NCBI RefSeq assembly: GCF_902497855.1
Contig: NZ_CABVHU010000001.1
Span: 752,595-816,594 of the forward strand
Source: Pseudomonas fluorescens
GTDB lineage: Bacteria; Pseudomonadota; Gammaproteobacteria; Pseudomonadales; Pseudomonadaceae
Direction: 5' to 3'
Length of the DNA: 64,000 nucleotides
This document shows, piece by piece, positions 34,248 to 41,976 of this stretch. The notes below the pieces were generated by a model, which did no database searches, was not told where the DNA came from, and saw only the letters and a list, made by a program, of their open reading frames with translations. The position numbers and the translations under genes are program-made. Every line of letters begins with the position of its first letter. Within the stretch, counting starts at the first letter, position 1.

Positions 34248-34439
34248 TTAAACAAGCTCCGTAGATCTATGATTTACTGAGCTTTTTTATTTGCAGTGTC
34301 CGGCAAGATTTAGTCTTGAAATGGGCATCTGCGAACTTGCTTCACCGGGGCGGGATGTATATATTTCCACCTCTGCTGCACAAGCGTCAGAGCTGCCAGC
34401 TTGTTATTGGCACTGTTCAGACCGCTTCACCGCGCTACC

Positions 34440-34526
34440 GCCCGAATGGCGAAACTGGTAGACGCATGGGACTTAAAATCCCCCGCTCGTAAGGGCGTGC
34501 CGGTTCGATTCCGGCTTCGGGCACCA
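34440..34526 (+). tRNA. tRNA-Leu (UAA)
   Basis: This 87-nt tRNA has a long variable arm. The acceptor GCCCGAA pairs with TTCGGGC, then ACCA. The anticodon stem-loop GGGA-CTTAAAA-TCCC gives anticodon TAA. It is adjacent to the prophage integrase and so is the probable attachment gene. Confidence 0.95.
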
Positions 34527-34535
34527 TTTAAAATC

Positions 34536-34569
34536 AAGGGTTTGCGGGCGAAAGCTGATGCAAACCCTT
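34536..34569 (+). terminator. Hairpin after tRNA-Leu
   Basis: AAGGGTTTGC and GCAAACCCTT form a perfect 10-bp stem with a 14-nt loop just after the tRNA. T-run is short, so it may be a terminator or 3' boundary. Confidence 0.5.
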
Positions 34570-34578
34570 GTTCATTTC

Positions 34579-34608
34579 TGGTCCGCAATTCTAGAGTTGG
34601 TCCGCAAT
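34579..34608. repeat. Direct repeat TGGTCCGCAAT between tRNA-Leu and int
   Basis: Two exact copies (34579-34589 and 34598-34608) lie 19 bp apart between the tRNA and the int stop. This spacing and place suit integrase arm-type sites at attL, an inference. Confidence 0.4.
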
Positions 34609-35639
34609 CACTTAGTTGGCGAGACTTTTTTCCCCTTCCGGTTGCGGATGTACTGCTCGGTCATTACGACGGTCGTATGCCCAAGTTGATCTCTGGCCTG
34701 CAAAATGTCGCCGCTTGATTCGGCCTTGTCCGTACCAGCTTTAGCTCGTAAGTCACGCATTTGAAACTCGGACTTAGCAACCCCGGCTGCTTCCCTGGCC
34801 AAGTCAAATCTCCCCCGCAACATTGCCACCGACATTGGTGTGCCATCCTCAGTGACGATCAGCCGCGTCGAGCGGACCTTGTGTTCTGACTTTTGGGACA
34901 TGATTCGATCAATCAAAACCTTCAACTCTCCCGTGATTTCAATCCGCCGCTTGGCGTTTGTCTTGCCCTGCAGCACCCATATTTGTCCTTCTCGGACGTC
35001 CCGCTCATCCAGCAATCGAGTGTCAGTCACACGCTGTCCAGTCAAGTAGGCAAGGTCCATAGCGTCCCGGAGACCAGCATCGGCCTTTTCGTACACGCGC
35101 CTGAACAGTGCGTCCTCGATGTAAATATCTCGTCCCGTTTCCTTGTTTCCCTTGATGCCGGCGCATGGATTGGCAAGCGCCGTGTAGCCTACATCCCGAG
35201 CGAAGTTCCAGATTGCACTGAGCAGTGCCTTCTCGCGGTTGGCCCGAACGGGTGCAGCCTTGCGCCAGGTGAGGTACTGACGGACGTGCAGCGGCTGTAT
35301 TGTCTCCAGCGGCGCCGGTGGGTCGTCAAAAAATGCCATCAGGTTTTTCAATTCCCTGACGTTGTCCTTCTGCGTGGCTGGTTTCTTCGTGGGTACGACG
35401 TCGACAAGGTACTTCTCGGCCACGTAACGGAAGGTGATGACCTTGGCCACTAGGTCGGTGGCGGTACGATCGCGTTCTAGTTTCGCGTACTCCATGATCG
35501 CCAGGCCGTAGTCGCTGCCTAGCGGGATCTCTTTGCGGTCCTTGCCGCCGGTATCGTAGTAGTAGAAAACCCGGCCGCTGGCTTTCTTGCGCTCTCGCAA
35601 CCGGGCTATTGAGCCCGGTTTACTTGGTCGTCGTCCCAT
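34608..35639 (-). CDS. int: Prophage integrase (tyrosine recombinase)
   Basis: The 343-aa product has an N-terminal arm-binding and core-binding part, then a catalytic domain with Arg203 (LTGQRVTD), Arg298 (QMRDLRAK, Arg in place of the usual His three residues earlier), His321 (LGHTT) and Tyr330 (TEQYIRNR). It lies at the left prophage end and points at tRNA-Leu, the usual layout for tRNA-targeting integrases. Confidence 0.93.
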   Translation of the reverse strand: MGRRPSKPGSIARLRERKKASGRVFYYYDTGGKDRKEIPLGSDYGLAIMEYAKLERDRTATDLVAKVITFRYVAEKYLVDVVPTKKPATQKDNVRELKNLMAFFDDPPAPLETIQPLHVRQYLTWRKAAPVRANREKALLSAIWNFARDVGYTALANPCAGIKGNKETGRDIYIEDALFRRVYEKADAGLRDAMDLAYLTGQRVTDTRLLDERDVREGQIWVLQGKTNAKRRIEITGELKVLIDRIMSQKSEHKVRSTRLIVTEDGTPMSVAMLRGRFDLAREAAGVAKSEFQMRDLRAKAGTDKAESSGDILQARDQLGHTTVVMTEQYIRNRKGKKVSPTK

Positions 35640-35640
35640 A

Positions 35641-35847
35641 TCATCCAGCCTTGCGTGGTGTCCATACGGTTTTTTCTACTTCAAAGATACCGACTGCGGT
35701 CACGGCCATGGTCGTCACGCTTGGCCAACCATTCACCTTAATGGTGTGTCTGACGCCATTCTTCTTCAGATTTAGGATCTGACCTGCCTTGGTCCGCGCG
35801 CCGGTTAACTCGCAAACCTCATCGTGAGATAGAAACTGGATGCTCAA
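35641..35847 (-). CDS. DUF4224 family small protein, possible excisionase
   Basis: The 68-aa product starts FLSHDEVCELTGARTKAGQI, the helix-turn-helix-like DUF4224 pattern often found beside integrases. It abuts int. An excisionase/recombination-direction role is inferred from position. Confidence 0.75.
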   Translation of the reverse strand: MSIQFLSHDEVCELTGARTKAGQILNLKKNGVRHTIKVNGWPSVTTMAVTAVGIFEVEKTVWTPRKAG

Positions 35848-35883
35848 GAGCTACTCCGTGCCGCGCGTGGCGGCATAAGGTGG

Positions 35884-36378
35884 TTATAGGGCGAACTTGG
35901 CGAGCGCGGTATCTGCGATCTTCATCGCCGCCAGGGCTTCGTTCACATAGGCTGGGTCGAACCCACCAGCGAGGTGGATGGTTCCTTGGCAGGCCCGAAG
36001 GTTTTCGCGGGTGAGTTTCAGAGCGGCAATCAGGTCTTCGCGTGCAGCGGCTTCGCCCTTGGCGATATTCCAGAAGCGTTGAAGCCAATAATCGGGCGGT
36101 GGCTGGTTCCGGTTTTGAGCGCCGAACACCATGGCCCCGACGATCGAATCGCACAGGTCGCGTTTGTAGGCGTTGTCGCCGTCGATGCTCAGGCCGCGTC
36201 GACGCAGCGTGGAAAGCACCTCATTGAGGTCCAGGTCCTTATCCTTGAGGACAATGTCGAGCTCCGGCTTTTCGGGGGTGTAAATGGCCAGGCAGAGTTT
36301 GGCACCGGGCGGCAAGCTGGCACTGATACTCTCCAGTGCAGCGCTTGCGGTTTCGTGGAATCGGTTTAGTGCGGACAT
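35884..36378 (-). CDS. Phage hypothetical protein
   Basis: The 164-aa product has no recognised domain; helical, with DKDLDLNEVLSTLRRRGLSI and an Ala-rich C-terminal half. Its leader (RBS in GCGAGGAATAAGC) resembles that of the DHH gene upstream, so both belong to the leftward early operon. Confidence 0.6.
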   Translation of the reverse strand: MSALNRFHETASAALESISASLPPGAKLCLAIYTPEKPELDIVLKDKDLDLNEVLSTLRRRGLSIDGDNAYKRDLCDSIVGAMVFGAQNRNQPPPDYWLQRFWNIAKGEAAAREDLIAALKLTRENLRACQGTIHLAGGFDPAYVNEALAAMKIADTALAKFAL

Positions 36379-36429
36379 GCTTATTCCTCGCCCGCCGGTT
36401 TGCCGGTAGGCTGTCTAGGTAAGATGTGC

Positions 36430-37356
36430 TTACAAGGTCAATTCGTGGCCGAATGGCACACGAAATCCGGATGCATTGCGGTGTCCACCGCCGCCGTACT
36501 GGCTGGCGACTTCCGAAACATCCATACCTTCGTCGGTGCTGCGCAGACTGAACACTCGTCAGGTTGGCGTATCCCAATAGCAGGCAGCGAAGGGTTCGCC
36601 TTGCGCCATGAGGGCGCCTGCATCACTGGTCAAGGTGTAGGGCAGGCTGGCGACAGGTACGTCATACCCGCCGATCACTAGGCGCCGCTTAGTCACGCTG
36701 ACCAGCTCTGCAATGTCTTTGTGATGCTTGCGCTCAATTGCTGCGCCATCGGACCGGAGCGATTCGACATCATCCGCCATCAGCTTGTCCCAAACGTCGA
36801 AGTCATAGGGATAGCTGAACAGGTTCGCCTGGATCTCGCGAGTGCCCTCAAGCTTAAACAGCCATAGGTCACGGTCCTCAATGTGCCGCAGCAACTGAGG
36901 CGGCTCTTGGTCAGGGAAGTAGTGGTCCCACGCGAGCATCGCACCGCTTCGGTTCATATCGAAGCAGCAGGCTATGGCTGGGCCGTTTTGCGAGTGAGCC
37001 ATGGTGTGCGCCGTTTTCCAGCCAAGCAACGGGGACCCGTCATCGTGCCGGGTGTCTTCTTCGATGCCGGTGTGGAATGGCTCAAAGCGGGCCAGGTCTT
37101 CAGCAGCGCTTTTATGGTGGTCGAGCACGATGATACTGTTCGCCTTGTTCGCGAGCGCAGCCAGAACATCGTACTTGTAGCTGAAGTCCACCAGGATTAC
37201 ATCCTTTCCGGTAACGTCTGGCGGCTCCTGTCCATACACGCCGGCCACGAACTCTACGTCATGGCCAAGGGCTTTACGGACGACCCAGGCAGCACCAAAT
37301 CCGTCAGCGCAGTTGCCGTGATAGATGCACATCGTTTTATGTTGAGCTACAGACAT
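36430..37356 (-). pseudogene. DHH-family phosphoesterase interrupted by an in-frame TGA near the C-terminus
   Basis: From ATG 37356 (RBS GAGG) the frame encodes a DHH domain (CIYHGNCADGFGAAW, VILVDFSY, VLDHHKSA) and stops at TGA 36559-36561 after 265 codons. In the same frame the next 42 codons continue the family: RVFSLRSTDEGMDVSEV and QYGGGGHRNASGFRV, the DHHA1 motif, ending at TAA 36430-36432. Either one base change (for example GGA to TGA) cut the protein, or the TGA-C is read through. Without the DHHA1 glycine motif activity is doubtful. Confidence 0.8.
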
Positions 37357-37458
37357 GTGAATTCCTCGCCCGCCGTTCACCGGCAGAATGGTAGATAGAA
37401 GAGGGATTTTGCTGAGGGGTGTGCTATTTTTTAGTAAATGGAATGAGGAAGTAAGCGA

Positions 37459-37938
37459 ATGTCGGGAATTCGATATAGGGATGTTTCTGATGACTATAAA
37501 GTCAGGTATGCCGAGTACGTTGAATTAGACGGTGTCCTAGTGCAGGAGATCCTTGATGTTCCATACGACCCAGCTAAGCGCGAGAGTTTGGTTTCTCGTC
37601 ATCGAACGGGTCAGATAAGTGCGCTAGTTATCAAACGTGGATTTTGCTGGGCAGAAGATTACTCTGGGGGGTTCACAACCCACATAATTTTGCAGCCAAG
37701 CAATCTGCTGGAATCTCCTTTCCTGATTCGCGGAGGTGATTATTCGAGAGGACTTTGCTCTGAGTTTGACAAAGTTTTAGCGAGGATTGCGTACGCTTTT
37801 GACGTCACAGGATCAAAACGAGAAGCGTCTTTGAATGTTTTTTTTGGTTCGCGCGTGCCAGTCGATTATTACGGCACTTACGACTACAGCAAGTATCCAA
37901 GAGGATACTCGCCCAGCGTTGCATTCTACGGTGAATAG
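37459..37938 (+). CDS. Hypothetical cargo protein on the opposite strand
   Basis: The 159-aa product has no recognised domain. It is rich in Tyr, Asp and Ser, more AT-rich than neighbours, and points against the leftward operon with its own RBS (GAGGAAG). Both flanking genes are phage early genes. Likely a moron with its own promoter. Confidence 0.65.
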   Translation: MSGIRYRDVSDDYKVRYAEYVELDGVLVQEILDVPYDPAKRESLVSRHRTGQISALVIKRGFCWAEDYSGGFTTHIILQPSNLLESPFLIRGGDYSRGLCSEFDKVLARIAYAFDVTGSKREASLNVFFGSRVPVDYYGTYDYSKYPRGYSPSVAFYGE

Positions 37939-37999
37939 CCAATCCCCAGACATATGCTTCCTTTGCCGCTATAGCGGCTGACTTTGAAGGGGGAGGGAG

Positions 38000-38449
38000 T
38001 TAAAGCTGGTGGGTGATACTTGCGTGGGTGCGGGCGGCGTGCATCTCGACTTCAGTTGCTTTGCGACCTGACACCCACATGCCATCGGGATGGCGCTGGA
38101 AGGTCCAGCCGTAGTGGACGTTCGCCTCGTCGATCATGATGGCGAACTTGACTTCGCCCGTGCCAGACACCGTCGAGATTTGTTCAGCGAGACAGCGAGT
38201 GCACTTGCCACAAGCAGTGCCTAAAGCAATTGCCCCCTTGCAAACTGAGTCGCCGAGGTGGTTGGCGGTCAGATTATCGAGCCTCTGGTCCGCTTCGTTC
38301 AGGCGCAGCTGCAGGGCGTCACGCTCGGCGGTAACGCGGTCGAAGTCCGAGGCCGGCGCATAGACCTTCATGGCCGGGTACAGCTGCAAAATCTGCGGGG
38401 TGGCTTTCACCGGGTAGCTGATGTGCCCGTAACGCTTCACTTCGCTCAT
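38000..38449 (-). CDS. Phage hypothetical protein with coiled coil and cysteine cluster
   Basis: The 149-aa product starts at ATG 38449 (MSEVKRYGHISY). A coiled-coil stretch (FDRVTAERDALQLRLNEADQ) precedes CKGAIALGTACGKCTRC. Its start overlaps the stop of the next gene upstream. Role unknown. Confidence 0.65.
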   Translation of the reverse strand: MSEVKRYGHISYPVKATPQILQLYPAMKVYAPASDFDRVTAERDALQLRLNEADQRLDNLTANHLGDSVCKGAIALGTACGKCTRCLAEQISTVSGTGEVKFAIMIDEANVHYGWTFQRHPDGMWVSGRKATEVEMHAARTHASITHQL

Positions 38450-38775
38450 CATGCAATCTCCATCGATACCAGATCATGGGCATTCACAACCGTCATACCG
38501 AGGCGTTCAGCGATCAGCACTTCGAGGCGGGCGCCCTTTGAATGCTCCCAGCCCGGGAGCGTGGCCACCGTGTCGCAGTACATCAGGGCGGCGATGTCGC
38601 GGCGCATACAGTCGTTCCAGGAACCGCCATCAAGGTTTAGCTCGGCGGGGTTGGTTACGGTGTGGCCGTCGGCGCGCAGGTTGGCGGTCGTTGCGGCGAA
38701 GGCGGGGAAGTTGAGGCCCGGTAGTCCGGTCATCGGACCGCTGAGGTAAATCGACTTGCGGTTTAGTGTTGGCAT
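38449..38775 (-). CDS. DUF4406 protein, nucleoside 2-deoxyribosyltransferase-like
   Basis: The 108-aa product starts at ATG 38775 after GAGG. It has SIYLSGPMTGLPGLNFPAF near the start and a CDTVATLPGWEHSKGARLEV motif, the DUF4406/nucleoside deoxyribosyltransferase-like fold common in phages. It may act on nucleotides; the substrate is unknown. Confidence 0.8.
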   Translation of the reverse strand: MPTLNRKSIYLSGPMTGLPGLNFPAFAATTANLRADGHTVTNPAELNLDGGSWNDCMRRDIAALMYCDTVATLPGWEHSKGARLEVLIAERLGMTVVNAHDLVSMEIA

Positions 38776-38830
38776 GGGGCACCTCACTGAGATCGGCTAC
38801 ATTTGAGCGATCAGCAAATAGGAGAAGTTT

Positions 38831-39070
38831 ATGACTTGCTTGATTTGCAATGAGCCTGCTTTGGCAATTGATGCTGATGACGATTACCTGGAAAGAGCCT
38901 GCTCGAAATGCGGATACTATCGAATCACCGGTGCGGCGCTTGTGCTGATGAAAGCCCATAGTTGGCGCTTCGACGTGGAACTGGCTCGGAAGTGGATCGG
39001 AGAACACCAGGGCTCCGGAGTAATTCCGACAATGGATTCTCACCAGGCAGCTCGTCTGGTCGACGTCTAA
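38831..39070 (+). CDS. Small zinc-ribbon protein A (paralogue of 39491-39724)
   Basis: The 79-aa product has CLICNEPAL and CSKCGYY, two CxxC knuckles, then an RFDVELARKWIGEHQ helix. It is similar in length and motif order to the product of 39491-39724. Plus strand inside a minus-strand operon, with its own start context. Function unknown. Confidence 0.65.
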   Translation: MTCLICNEPALAIDADDDYLERACSKCGYYRITGAALVLMKAHSWRFDVELARKWIGEHQGSGVIPTMDSHQAARLVDV

Positions 39071-39122
39071 CGCGTGGCAACACGGGGCAGTCCAGTTATT
39101 GGCCCGCGGAGGTAGATGCGCT

Positions 39123-39401
39123 TCATGCGGTCACCGCGTCATGCCCTGGGCAGCCATTGCCGGTGAAGTCGAAACCTTTGCAGGGCGGACCGAATGGAAG
39201 AACCTCTTTGCCCTGGGCCAGCACCTCGATCAGATGATCTTTCGCTTCATCGGCGGTGCACTCACGGCCCCCTTCGAAGCGGAACATACCTTTAAGCTGG
39301 CGTTTGCTGAAGTCCCGTAGCGCGCCGCGCACGCTCAGATGAATGTGGAAGGTTCGACCGTTAGGACCGAATGGATCTTCCGGCCTGTTTTCTGTGGGCA
39401 C
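39123..39401 (-). CDS. Phage hypothetical protein
   Basis: The 92-aa product starts with GTG (MPTENRPEDPFGPNG). It ends LPFGPPCKGFDFTGNGCPGHDAVTA, a Cys/Gly-rich tail. It belongs to the leftward operon and lies between the two zinc-ribbon paralogues. Confidence 0.6.
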   Translation of the reverse strand: MPTENRPEDPFGPNGRTFHIHLSVRGALRDFSKRQLKGMFRFEGGRECTADEAKDHLIEVLAQGKEVLPFGPPCKGFDFTGNGCPGHDAVTA

Positions 39402-39490
39402 GGGGCGTCCTTCGCCGGGTCATGCCCGGGCGGTGGTGGGTGGAGAGGGATCAGCTACAGTTGAGAAATTAACTAAAATTGGAGAGCGGT

Positions 39491-39724
39491 ATGGAGTGCT
39501 TGGTCTGCGGGGTCGATGCTTTAAAAGTTGAGTCAGATCTTGATGGAAAAGAACTGAGCTGCCCGGATTGTGGCCACTTCGGCGTTTCGGGGAGTCTGCT
39601 TTCAGTTCAGTACGACCGTCGATTCGATGTTTCGCAGACGAGGTGGTGGTTTGAGCGCCAGCGGCGTGCTCATCCCCAGCGGATTCCGGTCATCACAAGT
39701 GCTTTTGTTTTCTGGGCTGTCTGA
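39491..39724 (+). CDS. Small zinc-ribbon protein B (paralogue of 38831-39070)
   Basis: The 77-aa product has CLVCGVDAL and CPDCGHFGVSGSLL, then RRFDVSQTRWWFERQ and RIPVITS, aligning with protein A (RFDV, W, IPTM). Its last 55 bp overlap a small minus-strand frame. Duplicated pair, function unknown. Confidence 0.6.
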   Translation: MECLVCGVDALKVESDLDGKELSCPDCGHFGVSGSLLSVQYDRRFDVSQTRWWFERQRRAHPQRIPVITSAFVFWAV

Positions 39725-39846
39725 TCAGGCTGCAAGCGCTGGTAAAGCTCGATGATGTCGGCGGCGCGGGCACCAAACACTTCATCGTCGGTCTTCACCA
39801 AGCCCACCTGTGTGACGATGAGGCCGGTCCGGATTTCGTGTTCCAT
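39670..39846 (-). CDS. Short phage protein (low confidence)
   Basis: The 58-codon frame MEHEIRTGLIVTQVG ... DEVFGARAADIIELYQRL reads like a real soluble protein. The start at 39844-39846 has no clear RBS, and out-of-frame just upstream lies a C5-methyltransferase-like N-terminus (see next entry). Confidence 0.4.
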   Translation of the reverse strand: MEHEIRTGLIVTQVGLVKTDDEVFGARAADIIELYQRLQPDQTAQKTKALVMTGIRWG

Positions 39847-39898
39847 GCGCGCCAGTGCTCCATCCGCCGAGGCCGGCGAACGGGTCGATTGCTGTGGT
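39847..39898 (-). pseudogene. Remnant of a phage C5-cytosine DNA methyltransferase N-terminus
   Basis: ATG 39896-39898 (MTTAIDPFAGLGGWSTGA) has the motif I of phage Dcm-type enzymes (FAGxGG) at the expected place. After about 18 residues the similarity ends and the frame of the downstream short protein takes over. RBS GAGG upstream is intact. It looks like a deletion scar. Confidence 0.4.
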
Positions 39899-39966
39899 CA
39901 TTGTGATACCTCGCCGGAGCGGTGCGGCTGTTTTAAAGTCGACTATTCAATACGGAGGTAACAGCT

Positions 39967-40134
39967 ATCGATTGGCGTGCCGTCTTTGTTTATAGCGGTG
40001 CGACTTCGTACATCGCGTCGGGGTGGAAATTGTTCCCCAATCCTTATAAGGATTGGACAGGACAATGGCTTGGGACTAGCGTTCAATTGCCGGCGTTAAA
40101 ACGGCTCTTATCTGTGGGTATGGAGGGGGCATGA
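39967..40134 (+). CDS. Small protein with apparent ATC start, coupled to the SLATT-like gene
   Basis: This is an open frame of 55 codons (AVFVYSGATSYIASGWKLF, YKDWTGQWLGTS). No ATG/GTG/TTG is placed for the whole frame, but a perfect GGAGGT (39954-39959) sits with ideal spacing before ATC 39967. The stop overlaps the next ATG (ATGA at 40131-40134). Either a rare AUC start or a mutated ATG. Unknown family. Confidence 0.45.
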   Translation: MDWRAVFVYSGATSYIASGWKLFPNPYKDWTGQWLGTSVQLPALKRLLSVGMEGA

Positions 40135-40622
40135 CGAATATCGATCTGTTGAATAAATGGCGCAGGCGTATTCGCTGCCTAAAAGCTGCACATTTTGAAG
40201 CCTCCAATCATTTTGGAACACTCAATGCTTGGGTGGGAGGTCTTTTGATCTGCTTCTCAGCCTCCGCCACCATGGTTGCTTATATTGGAGCTAAGCTCCA
40301 TCCAGATAAAACTCCAGATCTGTTCTATGTCGGACTTGCCATCATTGGAATGGTGACTACCGTGCTGGCGGGGATGCAGACATATTTTCGATTCTCTGAA
40401 CGGGTTGAGCGCCATCGCACAGTTGGAGTAAATTTAGCTCGACTTGAGCTTTTTTCCGAAAAGATAGAGCTCGGCGCTGTAGACGGGGTGGTGGCTGTAG
40501 AAGAACTTGAGAAAATAATGGGTGAATGGATAAAAATAACAATTGGTGCTCCGCTCCTTTCGAAACGCATCTATGCGAAACACTGTGGCACCTTGGAGGT
40601 ATGTAGCAGCGATGAGAAATGA
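40131..40622 (+). CDS. Two-TM SLATT-like membrane protein
   Basis: The 163-aa product has an N-terminal basic helix (LLNKWRRRIRCLKAAHF), two TM helices (~33-52 and ~65-85) and a cytoplasmic helix (TYFRFSERVERHRTVGVNLARL), the layout of SLATT domains, which are predicted pore-forming effectors in anti-phage systems. AT-rich cargo on the strand opposite to the phage operon. Family assignment is by pattern only. Confidence 0.55.
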   Translation: MTNIDLLNKWRRRIRCLKAAHFEASNHFGTLNAWVGGLLICFSASATMVAYIGAKLHPDKTPDLFYVGLAIIGMVTTVLAGMQTYFRFSERVERHRTVGVNLARLELFSEKIELGAVDGVVAVEELEKIMGEWIKITIGAPLLSKRIYAKHCGTLEVCSSDEK

Positions 40623-40655
40623 AAGAAAGGTGACCGGTTACCCGGCCTTGCGTGA

Positions 40656-41471
40656 TTAATTCGGATCGAAAGCGCCCAGAGCCAGGGCGGCGGCGTCACC
40701 GATCTTGTCCTGAAGCACCGACTTGAATTCCTGCGCGATCTCTTCGCGCTGGACCTCTTCACCAACCCAGCGCAGTTTCAGTGCCGGCTGTGCACCGCTG
40801 GTGATGACCGAAATGCGCAGGATGATCTCGCGCAGCTGCAGCCCTTCGAACGGTACTACCGAGAAGATCAGCGAAGTCGGCAGCGTTTCTTTGCTGGTCG
40901 CCTCGATGGAGTCCATGGCGCTGCGGCTGGCCCGTGTTTCGCTGACGGCGTGATCGCTTTCGGAAGATGCCTTCACCGTGATGGTGCGCACCGCTGCAAC
41001 GGCTTTTACCAGAATGATGTTCTGGTTGTCTTCGCCTACGGCCGACAGCGTGCTGTGCCAGTCCTCGATCCAATCGCTCATGTCTTTCTGCGACATGGCC
41101 CGGCCACTGATTGCCTGCACCGCCTGGTAACCGGCTGTTGCCTTCAGCTTGAGCAGGGCCCGATCATCAGCATGTCCAGGGGCCGCTTCGGTGCCGATGT
41201 TGAACAGTACCGAGCAGCTCATCTCGTCTTGATTGATGAAGCCCTTAGCATCCACGACCGCCCGGTCGGTGACGTACTTGCCGAAGTCCAGCAGGGAGTT
41301 GGTAGAGAAGGTGCCACGGAAGCGGCTGCGGAATGCTCCGTAGGTTTCCAGATTGACCACCTTTGCGCCTTCAGGAATCACGACAGTAGGCATGTCGGTA
41401 TCGAGCGCTTTGGCCGTGGCAACCAGCGCAGTATCGGTGATCAGTTGAATTGCTTCTTTAGTCAGGGACAT
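40656..41471 (-). CDS. DUF2303 family phage protein
   Basis: The 271-aa product follows the DUF2303 pattern: N-terminal ALDTDMPTVVIPEGAKVVNLE, central YQAVQAISGRAMSQKDMSDWIEDW, C-terminal LPTSLIFSVVPFEGL and LRWVGEEVQREEIAQEF. The family occurs in phage early regions, often with recombination genes; biochemical role not known to me. Confidence 0.82.
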   Translation of the reverse strand: MSLTKEAIQLITDTALVATAKALDTDMPTVVIPEGAKVVNLETYGAFRSRFRGTFSTNSLLDFGKYVTDRAVVDAKGFINQDEMSCSVLFNIGTEAAPGHADDRALLKLKATAGYQAVQAISGRAMSQKDMSDWIEDWHSTLSAVGEDNQNIILVKAVAAVRTITVKASSESDHAVSETRASRSAMDSIEATSKETLPTSLIFSVVPFEGLQLREIILRISVITSGAQPALKLRWVGEEVQREEIAQEFKSVLQDKIGDAAALALGAFDPN

Positions 41472-41508
41472 TCGTCAGGTCTCTATGGGGAAGGGGGGCT
41501 GCGGGGGA

Positions 41509-41856
41509 TCAAGTGCGGCGCGGGATGGGCGCCTCGTCCCGGGTGAACATTTGGTCGTGCTTCTCAGCAAACAGCGAGATCTTGCCGCCGCTGCCGACAT
41601 GCATCGGCGTGTCCAGGCTGGTGTTCTCGCTGCGGGTGCCGCGTTTGGTCGGCACCTTGTAGTCGAGCTTGTGTTTGATCTTCACCTGGCTGGATTCGCC
41701 GATCTGGCTGAAGTCTAGGGTGATCACCAGCTTGCCTACCTTGCCGTGATCCACAACGCCGGCGGCGACTTCGGAAAGGGCGTGGCCGATCTGGCTGGCG
41801 AATGCGCCGCCGTTCAGCTCTTCAAGGAACTCTGCGGTGTCTGTTGCTATTGGCAT
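41509..41856 (-). CDS. Conserved phage protein upstream of DUF2303 gene
   Basis: The 115-aa product has FLEELNGGAFASQIGHALSEV and KLVITLDFSQIGESSQVKI, a soluble alpha/beta protein often paired with DUF2303 genes. Unknown function. Confidence 0.7.
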   Translation of the reverse strand: MPIATDTAEFLEELNGGAFASQIGHALSEVAAGVVDHGKVGKLVITLDFSQIGESSQVKIKHKLDYKVPTKRGTRSENTSLDTPMHVGSGGKISLFAEKHDQMFTRDEAPIPRRT

Positions 41857-41976
41857 AGTGTTTACCTCGGGTAGGCGCCGGCCTCCGTGACCGGATGCGA
41901 CATAGTGGCAATTTGGGATTGGAAAATGCTTGTACGGTGACTATCATTCGCTCGCCATTTTCAAGAGTTGACTCGA

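Noticed and set aside
36559..36561. Selenocysteine codon in the DHH phosphoesterase
   Set aside because: No selenoprotein is known in this family, the residue replaced is not catalytic, and I see no SECIS-like hairpin right after; a nonsense mutation or simple read-through is more likely.
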